Source: Trematomus loennbergii
Taxonomy: Eukaryota; Chordata; Actinopteri; Perciformes; Nototheniidae
NCBI GenBank assembly: GCA_012861695.1
Contig: JAAOOA010000170.1
Location: forward strand, 25,001-89,000
DNA: 64,000 nucleotides
Direction of reading: 5' to 3'
This document shows, piece by piece, positions 34,597 through 47,032 of the stretch. Positions within the stretch are counted from its first letter, which is position 1; each line of letters begins with the position of its first letter. The translations under genes and the position numbers were made by a program. A model generated the notes under the pieces. It was given only the letters and a program-made list of their open reading frames with translations, ran no database searches and was not told where the DNA came from.

Positions 34597-34950
34597 GTGA
34601 GTGAAGCATGCAGCGTTGCATCATGGGAGTTGTAGTGTTCAGCTTCAGTGTGGCTCCTCCTCTCCTCGCGTATAAAAAGTGAAAAGAGTTTCAGATTGTG
34701 GCTAACGCTAACGCTAGCTCCCCAAATCAGCAAAATGTAGTTTTTAAAATGATTTGGAAACTCTAAATTATTCATAAATCATTTAGAATATTTCTAAACG
34801 TTGATGCATACCCATTGATTATCTCTCAACAGGCTAATTAGTTATTTATAAACTCTATTTGTATAAAATGTCGGCTAGTTTAATTTATAACAAACATATT
34901 TTATCAGCTATTGTGCTTTTTATGCAAAAATCACATTTTGTAAAGTATCT

Positions 34951-35593
34951 TAGGCCCCGCCCACACGGAGACGAAACCGAAGTCGAAACCGAAGTCGATT
35001 TCAAGAAGTCGTCCGTCCACACGGAATCGGCTCAATAAACGTGTCCGTCCACACGAGACCGCTCGACCCGCTGGAGACACTGTAGTACATATGCCGGGCC
35101 TGTAAGTGGCGCTGTACTTCCGCCACAAAATACACCAAAAGCAGCGAAGAAGACCCCGAGCATGGGCATAAGGCACAAACAAACAGGTAGTTCATGTAGT
35201 TCTCCAGGTCCACTTGTTGCTGATGGTGTGGTCGAGGAGCTGTAGGCACTAACATCTGTATCATGGTCAGTAGCGTCTGGAGCACGAACACAACCCTGTG
35301 ATCCGCCATTGTTGTTGTTGGCGAAACGCATCAGCAATGACGCGGGTGAGCCGGAGAGGCGGGGAGAGGCGGGGCTATGGCGTCATCGATTCAGGAAAAG
35401 ATCGTATAGGGCGTACACACGGAGCCGCAAGCGTGTCGTCTCCAGACCTACCCACTTTGGAGCCGGTTTCAAAGTGTATCGGTTTCGGGCTCCGAATCCG
35501 CGGCTCCGTTCTGGCCTCGTGTGGACGAACCGTCTCTACGATAAAGAACGTTAGCAGATACAACTGAAATCGTCTCCGTGTGGACGGGGCCTA
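34951..35593. mobile_element. MITE with TAGGCCCCGCCCACACGGAG ends
   Basis: The left end TAGGCCCCGCCCACACGGAG plus ACGA is mirrored by TCGTCTCCGTGTGGACGGGGCCTA. 643 bp, GC-rich. It contains the internal CTGTAGTACATATGCCGGGC module shared with other MITEs. Confidence 0.82.
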
Positions 35594-35663
35594 AAGCTGT
35601 AAGACACATATAGAGAAGTAAAAAGATCAACATTTCCTTGAGAATTGTAGTCCATGAAAATAC

Positions 35664-35984
35664 TTAAAGTGGACCTATCATGCTATATTTGAATAATATA
35701 GTGTAGGGCCATACCTATATAAGGCATATTTATACTTTTCTTTTTTCAAAATACCAAACAGATCATGCATTTTAGCCATGCCTCATTTCGCTCAATTTGA
35801 CATTTTTTAGCTCTGTTTTAGCAAGGGCTGATTCAGTGAGAACAGCACCACCTACAGGCCTGGCATATGTACTACAGCGTCTCCAGCGCTTTAGAACGGC
35901 AATGGCCGTGGCTGTCTCCTCCTGATTGGTGGAGTGGCCCAATAGCCGTAGCGCCACCGTCCTGACGTCAGGACAGTGTTCAAG
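35664..35984 (-). mobile_element. MITE family A, truncated copy
   Basis: It begins TTAAAGTGGACCTATCATGC and follows the 9224 copy through the CCTGACGTCAGG palindrome, then loses similarity at about 35984. One end is missing. Confidence 0.8.
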
Positions 35985-36379
35985 TTCTAGTTCTAGTCCT
36001 ATTTAGAGACAATGGGTTTCTTTCTGCACTTCAGCCTCTAGTGGCCCAAACAAGTATTACAACACATCAAGACAATAATATTTTAAACAGTTTTTTTCGA
36101 AGTCAATTAGTAAAAATGATCCTGCCAAAACTTAACCGGCCTCATGACTCCATCTCAAGGAACTAAGAGAGAGGATCCTGCAGAAACCTGACCTTATGTA
36201 ACTTCCACAGAGTAGATCGATGATGCATCAAATAATTGTTAAATAGTCCGTAAAAACAGACTGCCTTGAAGGATAAACACAATAGCAATTATTATAAACT
36301 GTATTGTTAATGTAATGTGTACGTAGACACAGTAACGTCAATTAGAAGCATATATTTACTAATTGTTTTCAGTAACATA

Positions 36380-36520
36380 CAAGATTCAAGGTTCAAGGCT
36401 TTTCTTGTCATGTGTACAGAGCCACAGTGTAGATATGGCAATTACAATCTGAGGCTCCTCCCACAGAGCAACACAATAACACAGATCAAATAGTGCAAGG
36501 AGAGTCTGTATACAAGTCAT
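36380..36520. mobile_element. retroposon 3'-end fragment
   Basis: AAGATTCAAGGTTCAAGGCT followed by TTTCTTGTCATGTGTACA resembles the common 3' end of fish LINEs. Only a short fragment is recognisable. Confidence 0.4.
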
Positions 36521-36596
36521 TGGAATATGATATATTAGATCAATAATTAGCACGATGCAAACAGATGAATGTTCTGGATGTTCTTTCTAAGGTCCT

Positions 36597-37387
36597 GGGG
36601 CCTCATTCATAAAGCCTTGCGTAGGATTGGCGTGGGAAGGTTTCTTACGTAGGACAAAGCAAATAAATACGCACCGACACTTCCAATTCATAAAAGACTG
36701 CGTACCGGCGCAGGACTTGCGTACGGCACCTCCTACGCCGGTTTAAGGAAATACAATGTGTTGTGTTTATATAGCTGTTTACCACATATGGTGTTCTTAG
36801 TTTCCATACCTCCTGGGTTTTACGAGCCACTTATCAAGTCTTGGCAAACGGCATAAAACACGATTAAACGTGATAGTATATAAAACCATGCTCGTATCTA
36901 CAACCTATAGAAATGCAAACGGCGTCAGTTTAGACGTCATTCTGTCCTCCTGCTTACCGCATCATTTATGAGAAAACATTTCATAACATTAACACAACAT
37001 ATTCCAGGTGGTTTTAAATAACATATCCGTATTTATTTATTTCTCCAAGTGATGTGTGTGTGCACTGAGGAGTCTCAAACAGGCCTTTGTTTCATCATTT
37101 AAGATTGGCTTTAATCAATGTTTGAAAATGAATTCTTCATATTTGATAAATGAGAGGTAACATTTTATTGATGGTATTATTTCCACATATTTCTCTCCAT
37201 TCTTCCTTCTGCCAACGGTGTCGCAGTTTCTCCTCTCTCCCGTTGTTGTGCTTAGTGCGTACGCATGGGTCAGAGTTGCGTGGAGGACCGCACATTTTCC
37301 CCTCAAGTTAGTATTTTATAAATCACAAACATTGCGTAGAAACTGGTCGCCATTTTGTGTGTACTCACCGTTTATAAAGAGGCCTCT
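36597..37387. mobile_element. MITE with GGGGCCTCATTCATAAAG ends (Harbinger-like)
   Basis: GGGGCCTCATTCATAAAGC at the left is mirrored by CCGTTTATAAAGAGGCCTC at the right. Sub-terminal TTGCGTA motifs occur on both sides. About 790 bp, no transposase frame. Confidence 0.75.
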
Positions 37388-37619
37388 GGTGTTTAACCGT
37401 CTTATGTTCTGTGGGATTTAGATTTTTATTTGATTTATTTGAACGTGTAAAACAATTATGCAAAAATAAATAAATAATAATAACGGAATGAAACATGAGA
37501 ATTATTAAACTGTTGAACTTAGCAGTGTTACATTTTCTATCTGTGTTTTTTTATTTTTGTTTTACTTCTATGTATGCACCATGACATCAAGTCAAATGCC
37601 TCGTACGTGTCGATCTACC

Positions 37620-37700
37620 TGGAGATAAACCTGGTTCTGATGAACCGGACCTGGTTCTGATGAACCGGACCCTGGTTCTGATTAACCGGACCCTGGTTCT
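37620..37700. repeat. short tandem of a GGTTCTGATGAACCGGACCT unit
   Basis: Three to four imperfect copies of about 27 bp. Confidence 0.7.
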
Positions 37701-37880
37701 GGGGCTTTCTCGTGCTCTCAGTGAGGTTCTGATGCAGCTGCAGTTTTTCCGCAGCGTTGCAACAGAGCTCCAGTGATGAATGCGATGTTAATCACCCCCC
37801 ATGCAGCGGCCAGATGGAGCTCCATGTTCCTCACTTTATGCTTTCTGGGTTTTATGGCAGCTCCACCTGCAGCTGCTCTC

Positions 37881-39112
37881 ACACACCAACACACACACCA
37901 ACACACACACAACCACACACCACACACACACCAACACACACACACCAACACACACACCAACACACACACCAACACACACCAACCACACACACAACACACA
38001 CACCAAACCAACACCACACCCACACCCACCACCCCCCCACCCCAACACCCCCCACACCCACACACCCCCACCACACCACACACACACCAACAACACCACA
38101 CCCACACCAACACTACACCATCACACACACCAACACACACACCATCACACACACCCCACACCCCATCCACACCCCCACACCCTACCCACCACACCAACCA
38201 CACCACACACACAACACACACACCACACACACACCACACACACACACCAACACACACCAACACACACCAACACACACCAACACACACCAACACACACACC
38301 AACACACACCAACACACACACCAACACACCCACACACACCCAAACACACCCTCCCCCCACACACACCAACAACACACCAACACTCACACCATCACACACA
38401 CCAACACACACCAACACTCACACCATCACACACACCATCACACACACCATCACACACACCATCACAACACACAACACACACACCAACACACACACCATCA
38501 CACACACCACACACACACAACACACACCATCACACACACACCAACACACACCATCACACACACCATCACACACCATCACACACACCATCACACATACCAT
38601 CACACACACCAACACCACACACCATCACACACACCAACACACACCATCACACACACCATCACACACACCATCACACACACACCACACACACCATCACACA
38701 CACACCAACACACACCATCACACACACCAACACACACCATCACACACACCATCACACACACCAACACACACACCATCACACACACCAACACACACCATCA
38801 CACACACCATCACACACACCATCACACACACCATCACACACACCAACACACACACCAGCACACACACCAACACACACCAACAACACCAACACACACACCA
38901 GCACACACACCAGCACACACACCATCACACACACAACACACACCAACACACACACCAACACACACAACACACACACCAACACACACCAACACACACACCA
39001 GCACACACACCAACACACACCAACACACACACCAACACACACACCAGCACACACACCAGCACACACACCAACACACACACCAACACACACAACACACACA
39101 CCAACACACACA
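37881..39112. repeat. CA-rich complex microsatellite (CACACACCAA/CACACACCATCA)
   Basis: Over 1.2 kb of almost pure A/C on this strand built from CACACACC, AACACACACC and ATCACACACC blocks. All three forward frames are open for about 450 codons of His/Thr/Pro; this is strand composition, not coding. Confidence 0.95.
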
Positions 39113-39225
39113 CCCTGAACATAAGACAGAAAGAGAGCGTCTCCTCGCGGCAGATTCAACTCTCAGAGCTAACAGAGCTAGAAGAATTGGCTGAAGGAGC
39201 TCGTCAATAAGAACAGGCTGTTAGG

Positions 39226-39580
39226 ACACACACCATAACACACACACACACACCATCACACACACACACCAACACACACACCAACATACATACCATCACA
39301 CACACCATCACACACACCAACACACACACACACCATCACACACACACCAAACACACATACCAACACACACACACACCATCACACCCACACACACACCAAC
39401 ACACACACCATCACACCCACACACACACCAACACACACATACCAAACACACACACACCATCACACCCACACACACACCAACACACACACCATCACACCCA
39501 CACACACACCAACACACACACCAAACACATCACACACACACACCAACACACACACCACACACACACCAACACACACGGTA
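39226..39580. repeat. CA-rich microsatellite, second block
   Basis: Same CACACACACCATCACACCCA style as the preceding block, separated by about 110 bp of unique sequence. Confidence 0.95.
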
Positions 39581-39867
39581 TCACTGGTGGTGATGACACA
39601 AAATGATTTCGAAAGACACGCAAAACGACCACAATAGGACTAAAAAAATACAGAAAATTAAAACTGAAAGGATTTCACTAAGTCACACAAAAGACAACTA
39701 CTAAGAGACTCAACATGACTCAAAGAAACAAAAGGACTTCAAAGAGACTCAACATGACTTCAAAGATACTCAACATGACTTCAAAGAAACACAAAAGAGA
39801 GACTCAAAAGATTATTTCATCTCTTCTTAATCTGAATCTTAACGAGCAGGATTCATGGGTAGTTTTC

Positions 39868-42800
39868 TCCAGGTTCACTGGCAGTCCGTCTGTTTCCATC
39901 TCCAGGTTCACTGGCAGTCCGTCTGTTTCCATCTCCAGGCTCACTGGCAGTCCGTCTGTTTCCATCTCCAGGTTCACTGGCAGTCCGTCTGTTTCCATCT
40001 CCAGGCTCACTGGCAGTCCGTCTGTTTCCATCTCCAGGTTCACTGTCCGTCTGTTTCCATCTCCAGGTTCACAGTCCGTCTGTTTCCATCTCCAGGCTCA
40101 CTGTCCGTCTGTTTCCATCTCCAGGTTCACTGTCCGTCTGTTTCCATCTCCAGGTTCACTGGCAGTCCGTCTGTTTCCATCTCCAGGCTCACTGGCAGTC
40201 CGTCTGTTTCCATCTCCAGGTTCACTGTCCGTCTGTTTCCATCTCCAGGCTCACTGTCCGTCTGTTTCCATCCAGGTTCACAGTCCGTCTGTTTCCATCT
40301 CCAGGTCCACTGGCAGTCCGTCTGTTTCCATCTCCAGGCTCACTGTCCGTCTGTTTCCATCTCCAGGTTCACTGTCCGTCTGTTTCCATCTCCAGGCTCA
40401 CTGTCCGTCTGTTTCCATCTCCAGGTTCACAGTCCGTTGTTTCCATCTCCAGGTCCACTGGCAGTCCGTCTGTTTCCATCTCCAGGCTCACTGTCCGTCT
40501 GTTTCCATCTCAGGTTCACTGTCCGTCTGTTCCATCTCCAGGTTCACTGTCAGTCGTCTGTTTCCATCTCCAGGCTCACTGTCCGTCTGTTTCCATCTCC
40601 AGGTTCACTGGCAGTCCGTCTGTTTCCATCTCCAGGCTCACTGTCCGTCTGTTTCCATCTCCAGGTTCACTGGCAGTCTGTTTCCATCTCCAGGTTCACT
40701 GGCAGTCTGTTTCCATCTCCAGGTTCACTGTCCGTCTGTTTCCATCTCCAGGCTCACTGGCAGTCCGTCTGTTTCCATCTCCAGGCTCACTGGCAGTCCG
40801 TCTGTTTCCATCTCAGGTTCACTGGCAGTCTGTTTTCCATCTCCAGGCTCACTGGCAGTCCGTCTGTTTCCATCTCCAGGTTCACTGTCAGTCTATTTCC
40901 ATCTCCAGGTTCACTGGCAGTCCGTCTGTTTCCATCTCCAGGTTCACTGGCAGTCTGTTTCCATCTCCAGGCTCACTGGCAGTCCGTCTGTTTCCATCTC
41001 CAGGTTCACTGGCAGTCCGTCTGTTTCCATCTCCAGGTTCACTGTCCGTCTGTTTCCATCTCCAGGTTCACTGTCCGTCTGTTTCCATCTCCAGGCTCAC
41101 TGGCAGTCCGTCTGTTTCCATCTCCAGGTTCACTGTCCGTCTGTTTCCATCTCCAGGTTCACTGTCCGTCTGTTTCCATCTCCAGGCTCACTGTCCGTCT
41201 GTTTCCATCTCCAGGTTCACTGTCCGTCTGTTTCCATCTCCAGGTTCACAGTCCGTCTGTTTCCATCTCCAGGCTCACTGTCCGTCTGTTTCCATCTCCA
41301 GGTTCACTGTCCGTCTGTTTTCCATCTCCAGGTTCACTGGCAGTCCGTCTGTTTCCATCTCCAGGCTCACTGGCAGTCCGTCTGTTTCCATCTCCAGGTT
41401 CACTGTCCGTCTGTTTCCATCTCCAGGCTCACTGTCCGTCTGTTTCCATCTCCAGGTTCACAGTCCGTCTGTTTCCATCTCCAGGTCCACTGGCAGTCCG
41501 TCTGTTTCCATCTCCAGGCTCACTGTCCGTCTGTTTCCATCTCCAGGTTCACTGTCCGTCTGTTTCCATCTCCAGGCTCACTGTCCGTCTGTTTCCATCT
41601 CCAGTTCACAGTCCGTCTGTTTCCATCTCCAGGTCCACTGGCAGTCCGTCTGTTTCCATCTCCAGGCTCACTGTCCGTCTGTTTCCATCTCCAGGTTCAC
41701 TGTCCGTCTGTTTCCATCTCCAGGTTCACTGTCAGTCCGTCTGTTTCCATCTCCAGGCTCACTGTCCGTCTGTTTCCATCTCCAGGTTCACTGGCAGTCC
41801 GTCTGTTTCCATCTCCAGGCTCACTGTCCGTCTGTTTCCATCTCCAGGTTCACTGGCAGTCTGTTTCCATCTCCAGGTTCACTGGCAGTCTGTTTCCATC
41901 TCCAGGTTCACTGTCCGTCTGTTTCCATCTCCAGGCTCACTGGCAGTCCGTCTGTTTCCATCTCCAGGCTCACTGGCAGTCCGTCTGTTTCCATCTCCAG
42001 GTTCACTGGCAGTCTGTTTCCATCTCCGCTCACTGGCAGTCCGTCTGTTTCCATCTCCAGGTTCACTGTCAGTCTATTTCCATCTCCAGGTTCACTGGCA
42101 GTCCGTCTGTTTCCATCTCCAGGTTCACTGGCAGTCTGTTTCCATCTCCAGGCTCACTGGCAGTCCGTCTGTTTCCATCTCCAGGTTCACTGGCAGTCCG
42201 TCTGTTTCCATCTCCAGGTTCACTGTCCGTCTGTTTCCATCTCCAGGTTCACTGTCCGTCTGTTTCCATCTCCAGGCTCACTGGCAGTCCGTCTGTTTCC
42301 ATCTCCAGGTTCACTGGCAGTCCGTCTGTTTCCATCTCCAGGTTCACTGGCAGTCCGTCTGTTTCCATCTCCAGGCTCACTGGCAGTCCGTCTGTTTCCA
42401 TCTCCAGGCTCACTGGCAGTCCGTCTGTTTCCATCTCCAGGCTCACTGTCCGTCTGTTTCCATCTCCAGGCTCACTGGCAGTCCGTCTGTTTCCATCTCC
42501 AGGCTCACTGTCCGTCTGTTTCCATCTCCAGGTTCACTGGCAGTCCGTCTGTTTCCATCTCCAGGTTCACTGGCAGTCCGTCTGTTTCCATCTCCAGGTT
42601 CACTGGCAGTCCGTCTGTTTCCATCTCCAGGCTCACTGTCCGTCTGTTTCCATCTCCAGGCTCACTGTCCGTCTGTTTCCATCTCCAGGCTCACTGTCCG
42701 TCTGTTTCCATCTCCAGGTTCACTGGCAGTCCGTCTGTTTCCATCCCAGGTTCACTGTCCGTCTGTTTCCATCTCCAGGCTCACTGTCCGTCTGTTTCCA

Positions 42801-43642
42801 TCTCCAGGTCCACTGGCAGTCCGTCTGTTTCCATCTCCAGGCTCACTGGCAGTCCGTCTGTTTCCATCTCCAGGCTCACTGGCAGTCCGTCTGTTTCCAT
42901 CTCCAGGCTCACTGGCAGTCCGTCTGTTTCCATCTCCAGGCTCACTGTCCGTCTGTTTCCATCTCCAGGCTCACTGGCAGTCCGTCTGTTTCCATCTCCA
43001 GGCTCACTGGCAGTCCGTCTGTTTCCATCTCCAGGCTCACAGTCCGTCTGTTTCCATCTCCAGGCTCACTGTCCGTCTGTTTCCATCTCCAGGTTCACTG
43101 GCAGTCCGTCTGTTTCCATCTCCAGGCTCACTGTCCGTCTGTTTCCATCTCCAGGCTCACTGGCAGTCCGTCTGTTTCCATCTCCAGGTTCACTGGCAGT
43201 CCGTCTGTTCCATCTCCAGGCTCACTGTCCGTCTGTTTCCATCTCCAGGTTCACTGGCAGTCCGTCTGTTTCCATCTCCAGGCTCACTGTCCGTCTGTTT
43301 CCATCTCCAGGTTCACTGGCAGTCCGTCTGTTTCCATCTCCAGGTTCACTGTCCGTCTGTTTCCATCTCCAGGCTCACTGTCCGTCTGTTTCCATCTCCA
43401 GGTTCACTGGCAGTCCGTCTGTTTCCATCTCCAGGCTCACTGTCCGTCTGTTTCCATCTCCAGGCTCACTGTCCGTCTGTTTCCATCTCCAGGCTCACTG
43501 GCAGTCCGTCTGTTTCCATCTCCAGGCTCACTGGCAGTCCGTCTGTTTCCATCTCCAGGTTCACTGGCAGTCCGTCTGTTTCCATCTCCAGGTTCACTGT
43601 CCGTCTGTTTCCATCTCCAGGCTCACTGGCAGTCCGTCTGTT
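39868..43642. repeat. 33/27-bp minisatellite, about 3.8 kb and some 125 units
   Basis: The long unit starts CTGTTTCCATCTCCAGGTTC and continues ACTGGCAGTCCGT (33 bp); the short unit lacks GGCAGT (27 bp). TTC/CTC variation is frequent. Since both lengths are multiples of three, two forward frames stay open for about 1300 codons each. The flanks (GCAGGATTCATGGGTAG before, GAGAGCTTTATTTTGAAAAG after) match single-copy sequence near 51110. Confidence 0.97.
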
Positions 43643-43814
43643 TCGATGCCGTTTGAGAGCTTTATTTTGAAAAGTACGACGTGTCGTGTTTAGCTCTTCT
43701 TATTAGAAATGTATTTCTTTGTCTTTTTATCATATTCTCCTTTTCCCCTCTTTTATTTATTTAACAGATTTTTCTTACTGTTCCGGACTTCCCCCTTTTT
43801 CTTATTATGTTATT

Positions 43815-44212
43815 TTTTACTTCAAAGAGACTCAAAGTGACTTCAAAGTGACTTCAAAGAGACTCAAAGTGACTTCAAAGTGACTCAAAGTGACTTCAAA
43901 GTGACTCCAAAGTGACTTCAAAGTGACTTCAGAGAGACTCAAAGTGACTTCAAAGTGACTTCAAAGTGACTTCAAAGTGACTCAAAGTGACTTCAGAGAG
44001 ACTCAAAGTGACTTCAAAGTGACTTCAAAGTGACTTCAAAGTGACTCAAAGTGACTTCAAAGTGACTTCAGAGAGACTCAAAGTGACTTCAAAGTGACTT
44101 CAAAGTGACTTCAAAGAGACTCAAAGTGACTTCAAAGTGACTTCAAAGAGACTCAAAGTGACTTCAAAGTGACTTCAAAGAGACTCAAAGTGACTTCAAA
44201 GAGACTCAAAGT
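43815..44212. repeat. AAAGTGACTTC satellite, part 1
   Basis: Alternating CAAAGTGACTT and CAAAGAGACT units of 10-11 bp; interrupted by the LINE at 44213. Confidence 0.95.
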
Positions 44213-45446
44213 TTTTTTTTTTTTTTTTTTTAACCTTTATTTAACCAGATAAAAAACATTGAGATAAAATCTCATTTTCAATGCTGACCTGGCCAAGAAG
44301 GCAGCAACGTTACACATAACACATAACACAAACATATAAAATACAGAGAACATAAAGAAAACAAAAGACGAAAAAGCAGTCACTACATTGTGCACATTAG
44401 GACATAAAAAAAGTACACTACTTGTTACTGCAAGAGCAGCTGGTGGTGAGGACTTCAGACAACTTCAATTTAAAACATGAAATAGAGACAAGTGCCCTCA
44501 GTTTAAGGCGTGATTGAAGGTCATTCCAAGACCAAGGACCATAATAAGAAAGACTCCTTTTTCCAGCCTCAGTCCGTACAGTAGGTACCTGGAACCGTAT
44601 CCAGGCACTGGATCTGAGGTTGTAAGAGTCACAAACTGGAGCAAATCTGACACATATGTAGAGTGGAAGCTTACCTAAAATGGCTTTATACATTAATAAA
44701 AACCAGTGCTGCATCCTACGCATAGTAAGTGAGGACCATCCAGTTAGGCTATACAATGTGCAATGATGAGTCCTATAGGGTGCATTTGATATATAACGCA
44801 GTGCAGCATGGTAAAGTGGGTCAAGTTTGGCCAAAACAGTGGGACAGGCAAATCTATAAATGGTATCACCGTAGTCCAGCTGGGACAGGAATAAGCCAGA
44901 GACCAACCTTTTACGGGATGAAATTGAAAAACAACATTTAAATCTGAAAAGGAAGCCAAGAGTGAATTTCAATTTCTTTGTTAAAACTTCAATATGGTGT
45001 TTAAAGTTCAGATTACTGTCCAACCAAAAGCCCAGATATTTGTAGGTATCAACAAATTCAACAGAAACGCCATCAAGGGTGTCAATGGAGAGGCAAGAGG
45101 AGGACGCTGACTTGGGAGCAAAAAGCATTGCTTTGGTTTTCTTACTGTTCAATAGCAGTTTAGAATCAAGAAGCGCATGCTGCAGCGTGATAAAATCTGA
45201 TTTTAAATTGGAAACGGCCATATCCAGAGAAGGAGCACACGAGTATACAATAGTGTCATCAGCATACATATGATAGGTAGAAAATTGCATCTGATTACAA
45301 ATAGTGTTTACATATAATGAAAAGAGCAAGGGCCCCAAGATAGAGCCCTGTGGAACTCCCTTCTCCAAGGTGACAGGGTCAGAGACAGTACTACCCAACC
45401 TGACGCATTGAGTACGGTCGGTTAGATAACTCTGAAACCAGCAAAT
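44213..45446 (-). mobile_element. 5'-truncated LINE inserted in the AAAGTGACTTC satellite
   Basis: On the minus strand the element ends in a 3' region with AACCTTTATTTAACCAGATA on the plus strand, followed by a poly(A) tail (T run at 44213-44232). Satellite units flank it on both sides. CAAAGT occurs before the T run and again right after the element at about 45447, consistent with a short target-site duplication from target-primed reverse transcription. Confidence 0.85.
44418..45446 (-). CDS. reverse transcriptase fragment of a 5'-truncated non-LTR retrotransposon (LINE)
   Basis: The minus-strand frame from 45446 reads ICWFQSYLTDRTQCVRLGST and then contains RT motifs. GVPQGSILGPLLF is the conserved RT block with PQGS, and YADDTIVYS is the catalytic YADD. 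Downstream are KTKAMLF, YKYLGFWLD and LDYGD thumb/C-terminal motifs typical of Jockey/CR1/L2/Rex-like LINEs. The ORF ends about 200 bp before the 3' end. The endonuclease and upstream RT palm are missing. It reads without stops for about 340 codons, so the insertion is fairly young; it cannot be autonomous. The exact clade is uncertain. Confidence 0.9.
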   Translation of the reverse strand: MCWFQSYLTDRTQCVRLGSTVSDPVTLEKGVPQGSILGPLLFSLYVNTICNQMQFSTYHMYADDTIVYSCAPSLDMAVSNLKSDFITLQHALLDSKLLLNSKKTKAMLFAPKSASSSCLSIDTLDGVSVEFVDTYKYLGFWLDSNLNFKHHIEVLTKKLKFTLGFLFRFKCCFSISSRKRLVSGLFLSQLDYGDTIYRFACPTVLAKLDPLYHAALRYISNAPYRTHHCTLYSLTGWSSLTMRRMQHWFLLMYKAILGKLPLYICVRFAPVCDSYNLRSSAWIRFQVPTVRTEAGKRSLSYYGPWSWNDLQSRLKLRALVSISCFKLKLSEVLTTSCSCSNK

Positions 45447-46848
45447 GGCAAAGTGACTTCAAAGTGACTCAAAGTGACTCAAAGTGACTTCAAAGTGACT
45501 TCAAAGTGACTTCAAAGAGACTCAAAGTGACTTCAAAGTGACTTCAAAGAGACTCAAAGTGACTTCAAAGAGACTCAAGTGATCAAAGTGACTTCAAAGA
45601 GACTCAAAGTGACTTCAAAGTGACTTCAAAGAGACTCAAAGTTACTTCAAAGTGACTTCAAAGAGACTCAAAGTTACTTCAAAGTGACTTCAAAGAGACT
45701 CAAAGTGACTTCAAAGTGACTTCAAAGAGACTCAAAGTGACTTCAAAGACACTCAAAGTGACTTCAAAGTGACTCAAAGTGACTTCAAAGAGACTCAAAG
45801 TGACTTCAAAGAGACTCAAAGTGACTTCAAAGTGACTTCAAAGAGACTCAAAGTGACTTCAAAGTGACTTCAAAGAGACTCAAAGTGACTTCAAAGAGAC
45901 TCAAAGTGACTTCAAAGTGACTTCAGAGTGACTTCAAAGTGACTTCAAAGACTCACTCAAAGTGACTTCAAAGAGACTCAAAGTGACTTCAAAGTGACTT
46001 CAAAGAGACTCAAAGTGACTTCAAAGAGACTCAAAGTGACTTCAAAGTGACTTCAGAGTGACTTCAAAGAGACTCAAAGTGACTTCAAAGTGACTTCAAA
46101 GAGACTCAAAGTGACTTCAAAGACACTCAAAGTGACTTCAAAGTGACTTCAAAGAGACTCAAAGTGACTTCAAAGTGACTCAAAGTGACTTCAAAGAGAC
46201 TCAAAGTGACTTCAAAGAGACTCAAAGTGACTTCAAGTGACTTCAAAGAGACTCAAAGTGACTTCAAAGACACTCAAAGTGACTTCAAAGTGACTTCAAA
46301 GAGACTCAAAGTGACTTCAAAGTGACTCAAAGTGACTTCAAAGAGACTCAAAGTGACTTCAAAGAGACTCAAAGTGACTTCAAAGTGACTTCAAAGAGAC
46401 TCAAAGTGACTTCAAAGTGACTTCAAAGAGACTCAAAGTGACTTCAAAGAGACTCAAAGTGACTTCAAAGTGACTTCAGAGTGACTCAAAGTGACTTCAA
46501 AGTGACTTCAAAGTGACTTCAAAGAGACTCAAAGTGACTTCAAGTGACTTCAAAGAGACTCAAAGTGACTTCAAAGTGACTTCAAAGAGACTCAAAGTGA
46601 CTTCAAAGAGACTCAAAGTGACTTCAAAGTGACTTCAGAGTGACTTCAAAGAGACTCAAAGTGACTTCAAAGTGACTTCAAAGAGACTCAAAGTGACTTC
46701 AAAGACACTCAAAGTGACTTCAAAGTGACTTCAAAGAGACTCAAAGTGACTTCAAAGTGACTCAAAGTGACTTCAAAGAGACTCAAAGTGACTTCAAAGA
46801 GACTCAAAGTGACTTCAAAGTGACTTCAAAGAGACTCAAAGTGACTTG
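45447..46848. repeat. AAAGTGACTTC satellite, part 2
   Basis: Continuation of the 10/11-bp array after the LINE, ending about 55 bp before il1rap exon 8. Higher-order blocks of about 200 bp recur inside it. Confidence 0.95.
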
Positions 46849-46905
46849 CATACTGTAACTGTCAGATTATATCCATATGAAACTAATCGTCTTGCTGTGA
46901 TCCAG

Positions 46906-47032
46906 ACTCCGAGGTGCGTCTGGTTTGCAAAGCTCTGCTCCCGTACCTGGAAGACACTCCCTGGGACCTCTGGTGGACGGTGGACGGGAAGACTCTGGAT
47001 AAGCTGCCCGACCGCTTCTCCAAACAGAACAG
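46906..47032 (+). CDS. il1rap: il1rap exon 8: core of Ig domain 3
   Basis: The acceptor is GCTGTGATCCAG and the donor AG/GTACGAGG at 47033. The translation is DSEVRLVCKALLPYLEDTP followed by WDLWWTVDGKTLDKLPDRFS. It has the Ig3 Cys strand and the characteristic WWTxDGK block of IL1RAP. It enters in phase 1 and ends in phase 2 (AG). Intron 7 before it is about 12.3 kb, nearly all repeats. The 11/10-bp satellite stops about 55 bp before this exon. Confidence 0.95.

Noticed and set aside
32300..34604. Long frames over the 37-bp and 20-bp arrays (SSTSTCVPSSSCLF, VCIYTTCVYL)
   Set aside because: Repeat artefacts that overlap true il1rap exon 6 in other frames.
37757..37900. Signal-peptide-like peptides on either strand before the CA block (MELHLAAAWGVINIAFITGA on the minus strand)
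   Set aside because: No matching downstream exon with splice sites and no homology recognised; probably chance.
37757..39210. Three long His/Thr/Pro frames and minus-strand Cys/Val frames
   Set aside because: A/C-only microsatellite; stops cannot occur in such composition, and all frames are open together.
39715..43670. Two overlapping forward frames of about 1300 codons rich in SISRLTGSPSV / FHLQVHWQSV repeats
   Set aside because: Produced by 33- and 27-bp units without stops; two frames are open at once, there is no unique domain, and the block lies inside il1rap intron 7.
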